A stretch of DNA of 53,113 bases from contig JALWEI010000003.1 of assembly GCA_027014125.1 (NCBI GenBank), positions 1 through 53,113 on the forward strand. The letters run 5' to 3'. The stretch is from Acidilobaceae archaeon (GTDB lineage Archaea; Thermoproteota; Thermoprotei_A; Sulfolobales; Acidilobaceae). Below, piece by piece: positions 1 through 7,627 of the stretch (its first letter is position 1; each line of letters begins with the position of its first letter). Under the pieces are notes generated by a model. It was not told the origin of the DNA, made no database searches, and saw nothing but the letters and a program-made list of their open reading frames with translations. Made by a program: the position numbers and the translations under genes.

Positions 1-14
1 CCCTGGGGCCTTGA

Positions 15-1493
15 TTGGATAACAGCGTGGTAGCCGAGCTCAGGGACATAGTCAAGATCTATCCGGACGGCGTCAAAGCCCTAGACGGGGTAAGCCTCAC
101 CCTAGAGAAGGGCAAGGTCCACGCAGTCCTAGGCGAGAACGGGGCGGGGAAGACCACGCTAATGAGGATCCTCTACGGCGAGATAAGGCCGACCCGGGGC
201 GAGATCATACTAGACGGGAGGCCCGTCAGGTTCAAGAGCACGGTCGACGCGATCAGGAGCGGCATAGCAATGGTATACCAGCACCCCAGGATGGTCCCCA
301 CCCTAACGGTGAGGGAGAACATGGAGCTCTACTTCGAATCCGCGGGCCTCGGAGAGGAGGCGTGGCGCAGGCTAGAATGGGCAACCAAGGTCACAGGCTT
401 CGAGGTGCCACTAGGGGAGAGGGCCGAGGACCTGCCCCTAGGAGTCCTCCAGAGGGCTGAGATACTCAGGAGCCTGGCAGCCAACGCCAGGATACTCATA
501 CTCGACGAGCCGACCACAAACCTAACCCCAGCGGAGGTCGGAGGCCTCTTCGAGGCCATCAGGAGGATGAAGAGGGAGGGCCTAGCCCTGGCCTACATCA
601 CCCACAGGCTACCGGAGGTTAGGGAGATAGCAGACACCGTCACAGTACTCAGGAGGGGCAAGGTAGTCGCCAGCGGCGTGGACCCCAGGAGGGTCCCGGG
701 GGAGGAGCTGGCGAGGCTAATGGTCGGGGAGCTACCCAAGCCTGAGCCGAGGAAGAGGCACAAGCCCCACGGCAGCCCCGTGCTCCTCCTCAAGGACGTG
801 GAGGCCCAGGCAAGGATCAGGCTAACGATAGGCAGGCTAGAGGTGATGCCCGGCGAGGTACTCGGAGTGGCCGGGGTGGAGGGCAACGGGCAGGACGAGC
901 TGGTCTCGCTAGTGATAGGCCTCCTCAAGCCGCTCCGGGGCAGGGTGGAGGTGCTGGGGGGCACGCCATCGAGCCCTAGGGACTTCCTCCGCATGGGCGG
1001 AGCCTTCATACCCGGGGACCGTGGTAGGGCTCTCATTCAACACTTCAGCGTGGCCGAGAACCTAGCGTTCCTCCTATACGCCCACCAGGGCCCCCTCATG
1101 CTGACACCTAGGAGCCTAGAGGAGCTATACAGGAGGGTGGCGGAGGAGTATAGGGTGGTGGCGGAGGGCCCCTGGGTCCCCGTGTCAAGCCTCAGCGGGG
1201 GGAACCAGCAGAAGCTCCTAGTTGGGACCCAGCTCCACCTTGGCCCCAGGCTACTCGTTGCCGTGAACCCTACCCGTGGCCTAGACGTGGCCACGACCAG
1301 GTATGTGAGGAGCCTGATAGACGGGCTAGCGGCGGGCGGGGCGGGGGTGCTCCTTGTGAGTAGCGACCTTGACGAGGTTCTGGAGCTCTCGGATAGGATA
1401 GCGGTGATCTACAAGGGCAGGATAACCGGGATCGTGGCCAGGGAGGAGGCCACGCCCGAGAGGCTGGGCGCCCTCATGGGTGGTGCGTCATGA
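15..1493 (+). CDS. ABC transporter ATP-binding protein, BMP/nucleoside (simple-sugar) importer type
   Basis: Energises uptake of a nucleoside or sugar through the two permeases that follow. It is 492 aa with two ATPase domains in tandem, as in RbsA/YufO proteins. Domain 1 (about 1-235) has Walker A GENGAGKT (40-47), signature-like LPLGVLQRAE and Walker B ILILDEPTTN. Domain 2 (about 260-490) has a degenerate P-loop (GVEGNGQDEL) but a good LSGGNQQK signature, which is normal for this family. The TTG start at 15 follows directly on an in-frame TGA at 12-14, and GGGGC at 5-9 may be its ribosome site; a GTG at 27 is an alternative. The stop overlaps the next start as ATGA. The substrate-binding lipoprotein is not in the window and is presumably upstream. 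Confidence 0.93.
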   Translation: MDNSVVAELRDIVKIYPDGVKALDGVSLTLEKGKVHAVLGENGAGKTTLMRILYGEIRPTRGEIILDGRPVRFKSTVDAIRSGIAMVYQHPRMVPTLTVRENMELYFESAGLGEEAWRRLEWATKVTGFEVPLGERAEDLPLGVLQRAEILRSLAANARILILDEPTTNLTPAEVGGLFEAIRRMKREGLALAYITHRLPEVREIADTVTVLRRGKVVASGVDPRRVPGEELARLMVGELPKPEPRKRHKPHGSPVLLLKDVEAQARIRLTIGRLEVMPGEVLGVAGVEGNGQDELVSLVIGLLKPLRGRVEVLGGTPSSPRDFLRMGGAFIPGDRGRALIQHFSVAENLAFLLYAHQGPLMLTPRSLEELYRRVAEEYRVVAEGPWVPVSSLSGGNQQKLLVGTQLHLGPRLLVAVNPTRGLDVATTRYVRSLIDGLAAGGAGVLLVSSDLDEVLELSDRIAVIYKGRITGIVAREEATPERLGALMGGAS

Positions 1494-2512
1494 GGCTAGC
1501 CGCAAAGATACTGAGGGAGGCCGCCCTGGTCGGGGCCGCCCTCATGGTGGGCCTCGCCATCGGCGGGCTTGTCGCCGTCTTCTTCGACGCCCCTCCCCTG
1601 GGGTTCCTAGTAGACATGGTACTGTCTGCTAGGCACCTGCCCGACATGGTTGTCGAGTACACCGCCCTCCTAGCCCTAACCGCGACGGCCTTCGCCATAC
1701 CACTGCACGCCGGCCTCTTCAATATAGGGGCGGAGGGCAGCTTCTACGCCGGGGCCCTGGTGGCCCTGATGGTCGGGGTGAAGACTGGGAGCCTGCTGCT
1801 GGCCCTCCTCCTGGGCACCCTGGCGGGGGTTATCGTGACTGGGGTGGCTGGGGCGCTTAGGGTATGGCTGGGGGTTAACGAGGTCCTCAGCACTATAATG
1901 ATCAACTGGGTGATGTACTGGGTCATGCTCTACCTCGTTGTTGACGCCCTGGCTGACCCGGTGTTCACGCAGAGGACCGTGAAGGTGCCCCGGGAGGCTA
2001 GGCTCCCTTGGATAAACGTTGCTGGGGTGGATATACCGTCAACGATCATAGTCTCGGCCGTGATAATCGTTGGGGTATGGGTTTTCCTTAGGATGACTAG
2101 GTACGGTCTCCTGCTGAGGGTTGTGGGGGCCAACGAGGAGGCGGCTAGGATGAGGGGGGTCAACGTTGGGCTATACAGGCTAGCCTCGATGCTTATAGCC
2201 GGGGGGCTTGCCGGCCTCGCGGGGTCGCTCCATATAGTGGGGTTCTCCTACAGCATAGACGTTCTGGGTGGGACGGTTAGGAACTATGGGTTTAATGGTA
2301 TAGGGGTTGCGCTGATGGGTAGGAATGACCCCCTGGGGATACTGGCTGCTAGCCTCCTCTTCTCCAGCCTCCTAGCTGGAAGCCAGGTCGTGGAGCCGAT
2401 ATACAAGGTTCCGAAGGAGGCGGCCGACCTGGTTATAGGGATCGTGATCATACTGCTCTCGGCCCCCACGGTATTCACTATAATACGCTCCAGGCTGGGA
2501 GGTGGTAGGTAG
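1490..2512 (+). CDS. ABC transporter permease 1 (BMP/nucleoside family, YufP-like)
   Basis: Inner-membrane channel subunit of the importer begun by the preceding ATPase. At 340 aa it shows about 8-10 hydrophobic segments. The family pattern is clear: an HAGLFNIGAEG motif near residue 70, the coupling segment GANEEAARMRG near 210, and a LAGSLHIVGFSYS stretch. The start overlaps the ATPase stop by 4 nt (ATGA), and its stop TAG shares one base with the GTG of the second permease, so the three genes should be cotranslated. The exact substrate cannot be read from sequence; nucleosides are the best guess from the YufOPQ/BmpA family. Confidence 0.93.
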   Translation: MRLAAKILREAALVGAALMVGLAIGGLVAVFFDAPPLGFLVDMVLSARHLPDMVVEYTALLALTATAFAIPLHAGLFNIGAEGSFYAGALVALMVGVKTGSLLLALLLGTLAGVIVTGVAGALRVWLGVNEVLSTIMINWVMYWVMLYLVVDALADPVFTQRTVKVPREARLPWINVAGVDIPSTIIVSAVIIVGVWVFLRMTRYGLLLRVVGANEEAARMRGVNVGLYRLASMLIAGGLAGLAGSLHIVGFSYSIDVLGGTVRNYGFNGIGVALMGRNDPLGILAASLLFSSLLAGSQVVEPIYKVPKEAADLVIGIVIILLSAPTVFTIIRSRLGGGR

Positions 2513-3408
2513 TGGAGGCTGGGGACCTACTGGTTGTGGGTGTGATAAGCCTCTCCGCCATGGTGCCCATAGCGCTGACTGCCCTGGGAGAGGTCCTGGC
2601 AGAGAGGAGTGGTGTCGTGAATATAGGGTTGGAGGGCATACTGCTCCTAACAGCCTGGCTCGGCGTCTACGTTGTGCTGGAGACGGGCAGCATACTCCTA
2701 GGCTACCTAGCCGGCCTCCTGCTAGGCGCACTCCTGGGCCTCATGCACGCCGCCATAGCTGTCTACCTCAAGGGGGACCAGATCATAGCTGGGCTGGGCC
2801 TCAATATAGCGGCCGCGGGCCTAACAGCTCTAGGCACACTAGCGGCTTGGGGCAACTACGGCCAGAGCCCCCCGCTGGAGGTCAAGCCCCCGGGTATAGA
2901 GGTGCTTGGGCAGAGGATAAGCCCCCTAGTCTTCGTGGCGATCCTCGTTGGCGTGGGTATATGGTGGCTGCTAGAGAAGACTAGGCTGGGGCACAAGATC
3001 AAGGCTGTGGGGGACGACCCGAGGAGTGCTGACGCGCTGGGGATAAACGTTGAGAGGATAAGGCTCGCCGCCACCGTGGCTGGGGCCAGCCTAGCTGGCC
3101 TAGCGGGGGCCTACATGAGCATAGACTACCTAGGAAGCTTCGTGAAGCTGATGAGCGGGGGGAGGGGCTTCATAGCCTTGGCGGATGTAGCCTTCAGCGG
3201 CTGGAACCCCCTCGGAGCCCTCCTGGGGGCCGCGATATTCGGCTTCAGCGACGCGGTGGCTAGGTACTACAACATAGTTGCCGGCACCACGGCGTCGAGC
3301 TACCTGATAAACACTATACCCTACATAGTAACCCTAGTAGCGGTGGCGGCGACAGCCAGGAGGGCCAGGATGCCTAGGGCCCTTGGCAGGCCGTACATCA
3401 AGGAGTAG
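2512..3408 (+). CDS. ABC transporter permease 2 (BMP/nucleoside family, YufQ-like)
   Basis: Second membrane subunit of the same importer, 298 aa with about 8 transmembrane segments. It carries the paralogous motif VVNIGLEGILL near residue 35, the coupling loop AVGDDPRSADALGI near 165 and GGRGFIALADVAFSGW near 215. It starts with GTG at 2512, using the last base of the upstream TAG. It is the last gene of the operon seen here: transcription next meets decayed minus-strand sequence. The loop and NIGLEG motifs make the family assignment secure; substrate is inferred only. Confidence 0.92.
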   Translation: MEAGDLLVVGVISLSAMVPIALTALGEVLAERSGVVNIGLEGILLLTAWLGVYVVLETGSILLGYLAGLLLGALLGLMHAAIAVYLKGDQIIAGLGLNIAAAGLTALGTLAAWGNYGQSPPLEVKPPGIEVLGQRISPLVFVAILVGVGIWWLLEKTRLGHKIKAVGDDPRSADALGINVERIRLAATVAGASLAGLAGAYMSIDYLGSFVKLMSGGRGFIALADVAFSGWNPLGALLGAAIFGFSDAVARYYNIVAGTTASSYLINTIPYIVTLVAVAATARRARMPRALGRPYIKE

Positions 3409-4319
3409 CGCCCCCCAGCCTCCATGAACTCTACCTCGTATGTCATCGGATCCCCGCCACGGTACCACCAGTAGAACCATCCATGCTCCCTACCCGATAC
3501 GTCGTATACTACTAGGTATGGCGTCGTGTAGAGCCTATCCTGGCGCCCAGCCTTGTAGACGCTAACATCGAGCTGCGTGCATCCAAGCTCGTAGCAGAAG
3601 TTAACCCCCGTGGCGAGGACGCCTCCACCTTCTCGTCGCTCCCATACGCATCGCCGAAGCTTATCACCAGCATCCCCAATACGGGCCCCCTTGGGGTCCA
3701 CCGGCCGGCCGTGGCGGTACTCTCCCAGGTATGGCGCTGGGGCTAGGCCTGCTATGGATCTGGGTGTGATGCTATTGAACGGCCCTACTATACAAGACCC
3801 CGTACCCTGGGCCTGGATGGAGCGTTTTAGGGTGTAGAATACGTAGCCCGTCTGCACCCTGCGCTCCCCGTTTCCGGCCCTTATAATCCACTCCTAGCCG
3901 ACTATCGAGGGGCTAGCTTCTTCCCTGCCTCATACCATGATGACCACTCTAGGCACATGCACGTATCCAAGTTCCACTCCATGCAGTCCTGCTGGAAGCT
4001 GGAGAAGTACATAGCCGAGTCGGGATTTAAGCCTAGCTTAGCCACCGTCTCCAGACCCTCTATGCTATTCACCACCATTGGTTTTACCTGTGCTAGGCAC
4101 ACGCCGGAGGGCGAGAATATACAGTCGATATCCCCCTCCTCACCCCTGGGCTTGAAGGGGCTAGGCTTCCCAAGGCCCCATGTGGATCTTGACGTCTACA
4201 ACAGGCTTGGCGGGCCTCACCTCCACTATCGTGGCCCTCGACGCCTTGAGCCGATGGTCCCGGGTCAAACTCGCGGCGGGTCCGCCATATTCCGTAAGCT
4301 GGTGTTGGGGGTGATGCAT
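3409..4319 (-). pseudogene. Decayed minus-strand gene with two frameshifts, function unknown
   Basis: This 900-base stretch has no intact gene, but three minus-strand reading frames join into one protein-like sequence of roughly 300 aa. Piece 1 starts at an ATG (4317-4319) and ends at 4161 (segment ATIVEVRPAKPVVDVKIHMG). Piece 2 is in another frame, about 4170-3902 (GDIDCIFSPSGVCLAQVK, then EWSSWYEAGKK). Piece 3 is in a third frame, about 3890-3321 (NFCYELGCTQLDVSV, EHGWFYWWYRGGDPMTYEVE). Piece 3 runs without a stop 88 bases into the antisense of the permease gene, which suggests its own 3' end is lost. An AT-rich TATA-like element at 4334-4341 lies just upstream of the ATG. I recognise no family; the Cys and Trp/Tyr content would suit an extracytoplasmic protein. 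Confidence 0.5.
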
Positions 4320-4376
4320 GGTGATAACAATGGTATTTAATGTCTGGGTTATTATTGGTAAGTGTGGGAGTCTTAT

Positions 4377-4640
4377 ATGACAAGTCGTGATAAAGGCATA
4401 CTAGAGATTATAAGGAGTGAGAGGGTTCCTTATTGGGATCCGGAGAGGCTTTTCCTAGTCCTGGGGCTACTCTTGACAGGCAGGATCTCTATGGGTAAGG
4501 CTGCCGAGCTGCTGGGTATACGTATCGATGAGCTGTGGCTGATGCTGAGGAGGCTCGGGGTGGAGTATGAGGTAGTTGACGAGGAGGAGGCGGAGGAGGA
4601 GATTGAAGCCTACAAAAGGCTCTTTAAGAGTAGTTCTTAA
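4377..4640 (+). CDS. UPF0175-family antitoxin (predicted), partner of PIN protein
   Basis: Small helix-turn-helix protein of 87 aa with the UPF0175 pattern: a central GKAAELLGIRIDELWLMLRR helix-turn-helix near 45-65, then an acidic tail (DEEEAEEEIEAYKR). UPF0175 proteins usually sit directly before DUF3368 PIN ribonucleases and are taken to neutralise and autoregulate them. The ATG at 4377 is preferred because GGGAG (4366-4370) lies 6 nt upstream; a GTG at 4362 is in frame. A TATA-like TATTTAAT at 4334-4341 could drive the pair. The 3' end overlaps the PIN start by 38 nt. The region is visibly AT-richer than its neighbours, which suggests horizontal acquisition. Confidence 0.8.
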   Translation: MTSRDKGILEIIRSERVPYWDPERLFLVLGLLLTGRISMGKAAELLGIRIDELWLMLRRLGVEYEVVDEEEAEEEIEAYKRLFKSSS

Positions 4641-5097
4641 CACATCACCCCTCATAGTATCATCAAAGCTAGGGCTACTCGAATTAGCCTTGACAGAGTT
4701 ATTCTCAGAAGCCCAGATTCCACGGGGTGTAATGTCTGAACTTGAGAGAAAGAATGATGCCGTCTATCACTTAGTAAAAGGCTTAGTTAGGAGAGGGCTC
4801 CTTAAGGTTGAAGAAGTTTCCGTGTCTTTCCCTAGGCTTGGCGTTGGAGAGTCATCGGCAATACTAGTTGCACTAAATAAGGGTAAGGTTGCTGTACTTG
4901 ACGATAAGAAGGCGAGGAAGCTTGCCCGTGAACTAGGATTAGAGGTTATAGGAACACTAGCAATTATACGGGAACTATATGAGCAAGGCTATATTAAAAT
5001 GACTATAGAAGAACTCTATATTAAACTGCTGGACCTGGGCTTTTACATTAAAAGAGATATTTATAATAAAATATTTAAGGATAAAAATAATAAATAA
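4603..5097 (+). CDS. PIN-domain toxin, DUF3368 family
   Basis: Predicted ribonuclease toxin of a type II toxin-antitoxin pair, 164 aa from TTG 4603. It has the DUF3368 layout: NTSPLI at the N-terminus, IPRGVMSELE near 40, GVGESSAILVAL near 85 and AVLDDKKARKLARELGL near 105. The residue usually read as the first metal-binding Asp is Asn (NTSPLI), a variant I recall in other DUF3368 proteins. The frame is open back to TTG 4576, but that extension is a run of arginines antisense-like to the antitoxin's glutamates. TTG 4603 has a GGAGGAG run just before it. The 3' part is strongly AT-rich, ending in an AAT/AAA-rich tail, unlike flanking genes. Confidence 0.8.
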   Translation: MKPTKGSLRVVLNTSPLIVSSKLGLLELALTELFSEAQIPRGVMSELERKNDAVYHLVKGLVRRGLLKVEEVSVSFPRLGVGESSAILVALNKGKVAVLDDKKARKLARELGLEVIGTLAIIRELYEQGYIKMTIEELYIKLLDLGFYIKRDIYNKIFKDKNNK

Positions 5098-5518
5098 AGT
5101 TAATTAATGTATTAGGGTATACGTTTTCGACTAGGTCATCTAGGTTATTAATAATTTCAAACGACTCATGCAGAACAAGTGCACTACAACCCTGTACTCC
5201 TGAGGCCCCTGTAGACAGGCTCTCCCCATTGTACTTGACTGGGGGCGCGTTCCTCACCAGACTGATAAACTTCTCTCTATCACCTGGATCCGCCTTTCCA
5301 GTCCATACTAGCTCCATCCCCCTGCCCGGCGTGGGGGCGTATATCGTCGGGTATCTGTAGACTGCAATCCCGCGCTTGTCAGCATCTACCTCTGGTATGT
5401 CAACGTGTAGGTTGACCAGTAGGGGGTCTCCATCGCCGGCTACCCTATAGAGGAGTAGCTTGGCCCAGCTCCCCGTGCTGCCTATATCGGCGGCGTGTGC
5501 CAAGCCTGCGGGTAGCAC
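5075..5518 (-). CDS. Hypothetical protein, probably a truncated remnant
   Basis: 147-aa minus-strand frame from GTG 5518; no family recognised. Its first two thirds look like real GC-rich coding sequence (for example LLVNLHVDIPEVDADKRG and PGDREKFISLVRN). The last 35 residues (from about 5180 down) are AT-rich and end in IYYFYP, overlapping the PIN gene stop by 23 nt. A second frame upstream starts at ATG 5574 (MTSLHRLATSRRARILAQQ) and runs into this one only through a frameshift near 5510, so the 5' end may be broken too. It may be the front half of the decayed gene at 3409-4319, split by the toxin-antitoxin cassette; that link is inference. Confidence 0.4.
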   Translation of the reverse strand: MLPAGLAHAADIGSTGSWAKLLLYRVAGDGDPLLVNLHVDIPEVDADKRGIAVYRYPTIYAPTPGRGMELVWTGKADPGDREKFISLVRNAPPVKYNGESLSTGASGVQGCSALVLHESFEIINNLDDLVENVYPNTLINFIYYFYP

Positions 5519-5682
5519 TGCTGTGCGAGGATCCTCGCCCTGCGACTGGTGGCTAGCCTATGGAGGCTAGTCATAGAAGCATCCTTACCTGATATACGAT
5601 ATCACACAGTGATATAAGCCCTTCCCCCGCGGCCGGCTAGGCAGCCGTATGCTCCATATTGCATATTACCTTCCTTGATCTA

Positions 5683-6666
5683 TTAGGGCTCTACTACAAT
5701 CCTCACACTATCCGGCTTCATAGCCTCCTCGAAGGCCTCCCTTACACGGCTCAGCGGGTAGATCCTCGGCTCCGGTATAACTACCCTCCCCTCCTGTAGG
5801 AGGCGTATTGCGTGCCTGAACTCCCTGCTGGAGCCGCACCGGGTTCCTACTAGCCTGAGCTCCTTCACAACCGCTATAGTCTGGGGCAGGCTGGCCTCCC
5901 CGCCGGGTGTACTCTTTAGGTAAACAACTCCCCGGGGCCTTGCTAGGGCTACGGCTGCCTTCAGCCCCTCGTTGGTGCCGGTGGCCTCTACTACTATATC
6001 GAACCCCAGGCCTCCTAGGCCCTCAGCCCTGCCGTACTCCATAGCCTCCTCCATCGTGTATACCCTGAGGCCTAGGCTCCTGGCTATACTCGCCTTCCTA
6101 CTACCAGGCCTGGCTACCAGGACCACGTCGCCGCCTAGCAGGCCTGCTACCTGGGCTGAGAGGAGGCCCATGAGGCCGGTGCCTAGCACCGCTACTAGGC
6201 TACCAGGCCTTGGGGGTGCTTGCCTGAACGCGTTTAGCACCGCCGCTAGGGGTTCGACGGCGAAGGCTCTGGTGTGCGGCATCTCGTGCCTGTGGAGGGC
6301 CCAGGCTGGCGCTATGAATAGCTCCGCCATGCCCCCGTCATAGTCTATCCCCAGGGTCTTCCTGTAGGGGCAGTGTATGTACATGCCTTCCCTGCAAACC
6401 ATGCACCTGAGGCAGGCGAAGTTTATCTCCGACACCACCCTGGCCCCTATCAGGTCCTCCGGGCCCTCCACCACCTCCCCGCTGACCTCGTGGCCCAGTA
6501 TTATGGGGCTCTTGAATAGGGGGTAGGTCCCCCTGTAGAACGCCTTGTCGGTCCCGCATATACCCACGGCCCTGCTCCTTACCAGGGCCCACCCTTCCGG
6601 GGGCCTCGGGTCTGGGACCTCCTCCAGCCTGATGTCGCCGGGAGAGTATAGCCTAGCCGCTAGCAA
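5683..6666 (-). CDS. Zinc-dependent alcohol/threonine dehydrogenase-like protein (MDR family)
   Basis: NAD(P)-dependent medium-chain dehydrogenase, 327 aa. Catalytic zinc residues appear in GICGTD (about 38) and LGHEVSGEVVEG (about 60). The structural zinc lobe has four cysteines in CLRCMVCREGMYIHC (about 86-100). The Rossmann fold starts at VLGTGLMGLLSAQ (about 160). The substrate is unclear: sorbitol, threonine or glucose dehydrogenases share this layout. The TTG at 6666 is chosen because the longer frame back to 6774 runs across the TATA box. From 6666 the protein begins LLAARLYSPGDIRLEE, a normal MDR start, with GGGGC a few bases upstream. Divergent from the TIM-barrel gene. Confidence 0.82.
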   Translation of the reverse strand: MLAARLYSPGDIRLEEVPDPRPPEGWALVRSRAVGICGTDKAFYRGTYPLFKSPIILGHEVSGEVVEGPEDLIGARVVSEINFACLRCMVCREGMYIHCPYRKTLGIDYDGGMAELFIAPAWALHRHEMPHTRAFAVEPLAAVLNAFRQAPPRPGSLVAVLGTGLMGLLSAQVAGLLGGDVVLVARPGSRKASIARSLGLRVYTMEEAMEYGRAEGLGGLGFDIVVEATGTNEGLKAAVALARPRGVVYLKSTPGGEASLPQTIAVVKELRLVGTRCGSSREFRHAIRLLQEGRVVIPEPRIYPLSRVREAFEEAMKPDSVRIVVEP

Positions 6667-6704
6667 TTCTGGAGCCCCGACCAGGGTCTTGGACCCGAGG
6701 CTGC

Positions 6705-6712
6705 TTATATAC
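6705..6712. promoter_or_regulatory. TATA element shared by divergent genes
   Basis: TTATATAC on the plus strand reads GTATATAA on the minus strand. It lies about 42-44 nt from both inferred starts (TTG 6666 minus, GTG 6752 plus). A transcription start 26 nt away in each direction would give short leaders of about 16-18 nt, each carrying a ribosome site (GGGGC minus, GGTGG plus). Confidence 0.6.
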
Positions 6713-6751
6713 CCTGAACGGCTACAATACATCACTATATGGTGGATCGAA

Positions 6752-7627
6752 GTGATACTCTTCGACTGGGGCACCTATAACGGGCTCACCAAGCTCAGGA
6801 TAGCCGCGGCCCTGGGCATGAAGCTCACCGAGATACCGCCCTACGACCTGGCCAGGAGGAGGGGGGAGGAGTACTATAGGAGCTACCGGGAGTTCGCCGA
6901 GAAGGCGTTCACCACGATAACAGGGCACGCACCATACTACAACGTCGTCTCGGTCGACAGGGAGGTTATGGAGAGGAGCTGGAGGGCCCTCATAGCGGCG
7001 GCCAAGAACGCCAGGCTAGCCGGGGCTATGATATACAACCTCCACCTGGGCTGGAGGGCGTTCATGGACCAGAGGGACCTCGACTATGCGGTAGAATTCC
7101 TGAAGAGGCTTGCCAGCGAAGTGCCTGATATAGTGATCAGCGTTGAGGTGCCGTACACGAGGAGGATGCTAGGAGACTGGGAGGAGATCAGGGCCCTCCG
7201 CGAGGCTGTAGGGGAGGACAGGCTCATAGTGTCGGTCCAGCTGGAGAATGCGTGGATGTACGAGACTGGTGTATCCGAGACGGGCGCCTTCGAGCAGGCA
7301 GACAGGGAGACGGGAGAGGACTTCTGGAAGAGGATCCTTTCAAAGACGCTTTCACTGAGCACCGGCTACCTCTCGCTCCGCTTCAGCCAGGTCATAGGAT
7401 TCGCCCTGGGGAGGAGGATCCTGAAGAAGAGGGTGCCACTGGGCAAGGGGTACCCGAGCCTCGAGCCCCTGTCCAGGGCCCTGGCAGAGTTCATGGTTAA
7501 GGAGGTTAGGGGCAAGGCAACCGGGCTGAGCATGCACATAATCTACACCGGCCCGCCGGAGACGAAGTACCAGGACACCCTCACACTGTACACCAGTATA
7601 ATGAAGGAGGCAGTAAGGCACCTATGA
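6752..7627 (+). CDS. Endonuclease-IV/xylose-isomerase-like TIM-barrel protein
   Basis: 291-aa TIM barrel resembling the AP-endonuclease 2 (Nfo) superfamily. Visible family signs are TGHAPYYNVVS with its metal-type His (about 54), MIYNLHLGW (about 90) and a VISVEVPY glutamate strand (about 128). The later Asp-x-x-His ligand pair of true endonuclease IV is not seen; that strand reads IVSVQLENAW. So this may be a sugar-phosphate isomerase-like or altered nuclease rather than a classic AP endonuclease. GTG 6752 is chosen because GGTGG lies 6 nt before it; the frame remains open upstream to 6545 across the promoter. The stop overlaps the helicase start as ATGA, so the two are coupled. Confidence 0.75.
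   Translation: MILFDWGTYNGLTKLRIAAALGMKLTEIPPYDLARRRGEEYYRSYREFAEKAFTTITGHAPYYNVVSVDREVMERSWRALIAAAKNARLAGAMIYNLHLGWRAFMDQRDLDYAVEFLKRLASEVPDIVISVEVPYTRRMLGDWEEIRALREAVGEDRLIVSVQLENAWMYETGVSETGAFEQADRETGEDFWKRILSKTLSLSTGYLSLRFSQVIGFALGRRILKKRVPLGKGYPSLEPLSRALAEFMVKEVRGKATGLSMHIIYTGPPETKYQDTLTLYTSIMKEAVRHL

Noticed and set aside
855-920. Degenerate second P-loop in the first ABC ATPase as a sign of damage
   Set aside because: Loss of the second Walker A is normal in RbsA/YufO-type tandem ATPases; the signature motif is intact.
593-1294. Minus-strand frames under the ABC ATPase gene
   Set aside because: Antisense shadows of a strongly conserved gene in GC-rich DNA, with Ser/Pro/Arg-rich nonsense content.
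3610-4340. Plus-strand frames over the decayed minus-strand gene (3610-3837, 3957-4340)
   Set aside because: No family signal; they read as antisense of minus-strand fragments with better protein character.
4576-4602. Poly-arginine N-terminus for the PIN protein
   Set aside because: It is out-of-frame reading of the antitoxin's glutamate codons; TTG 4603 has a ribosome site and a normal family length.
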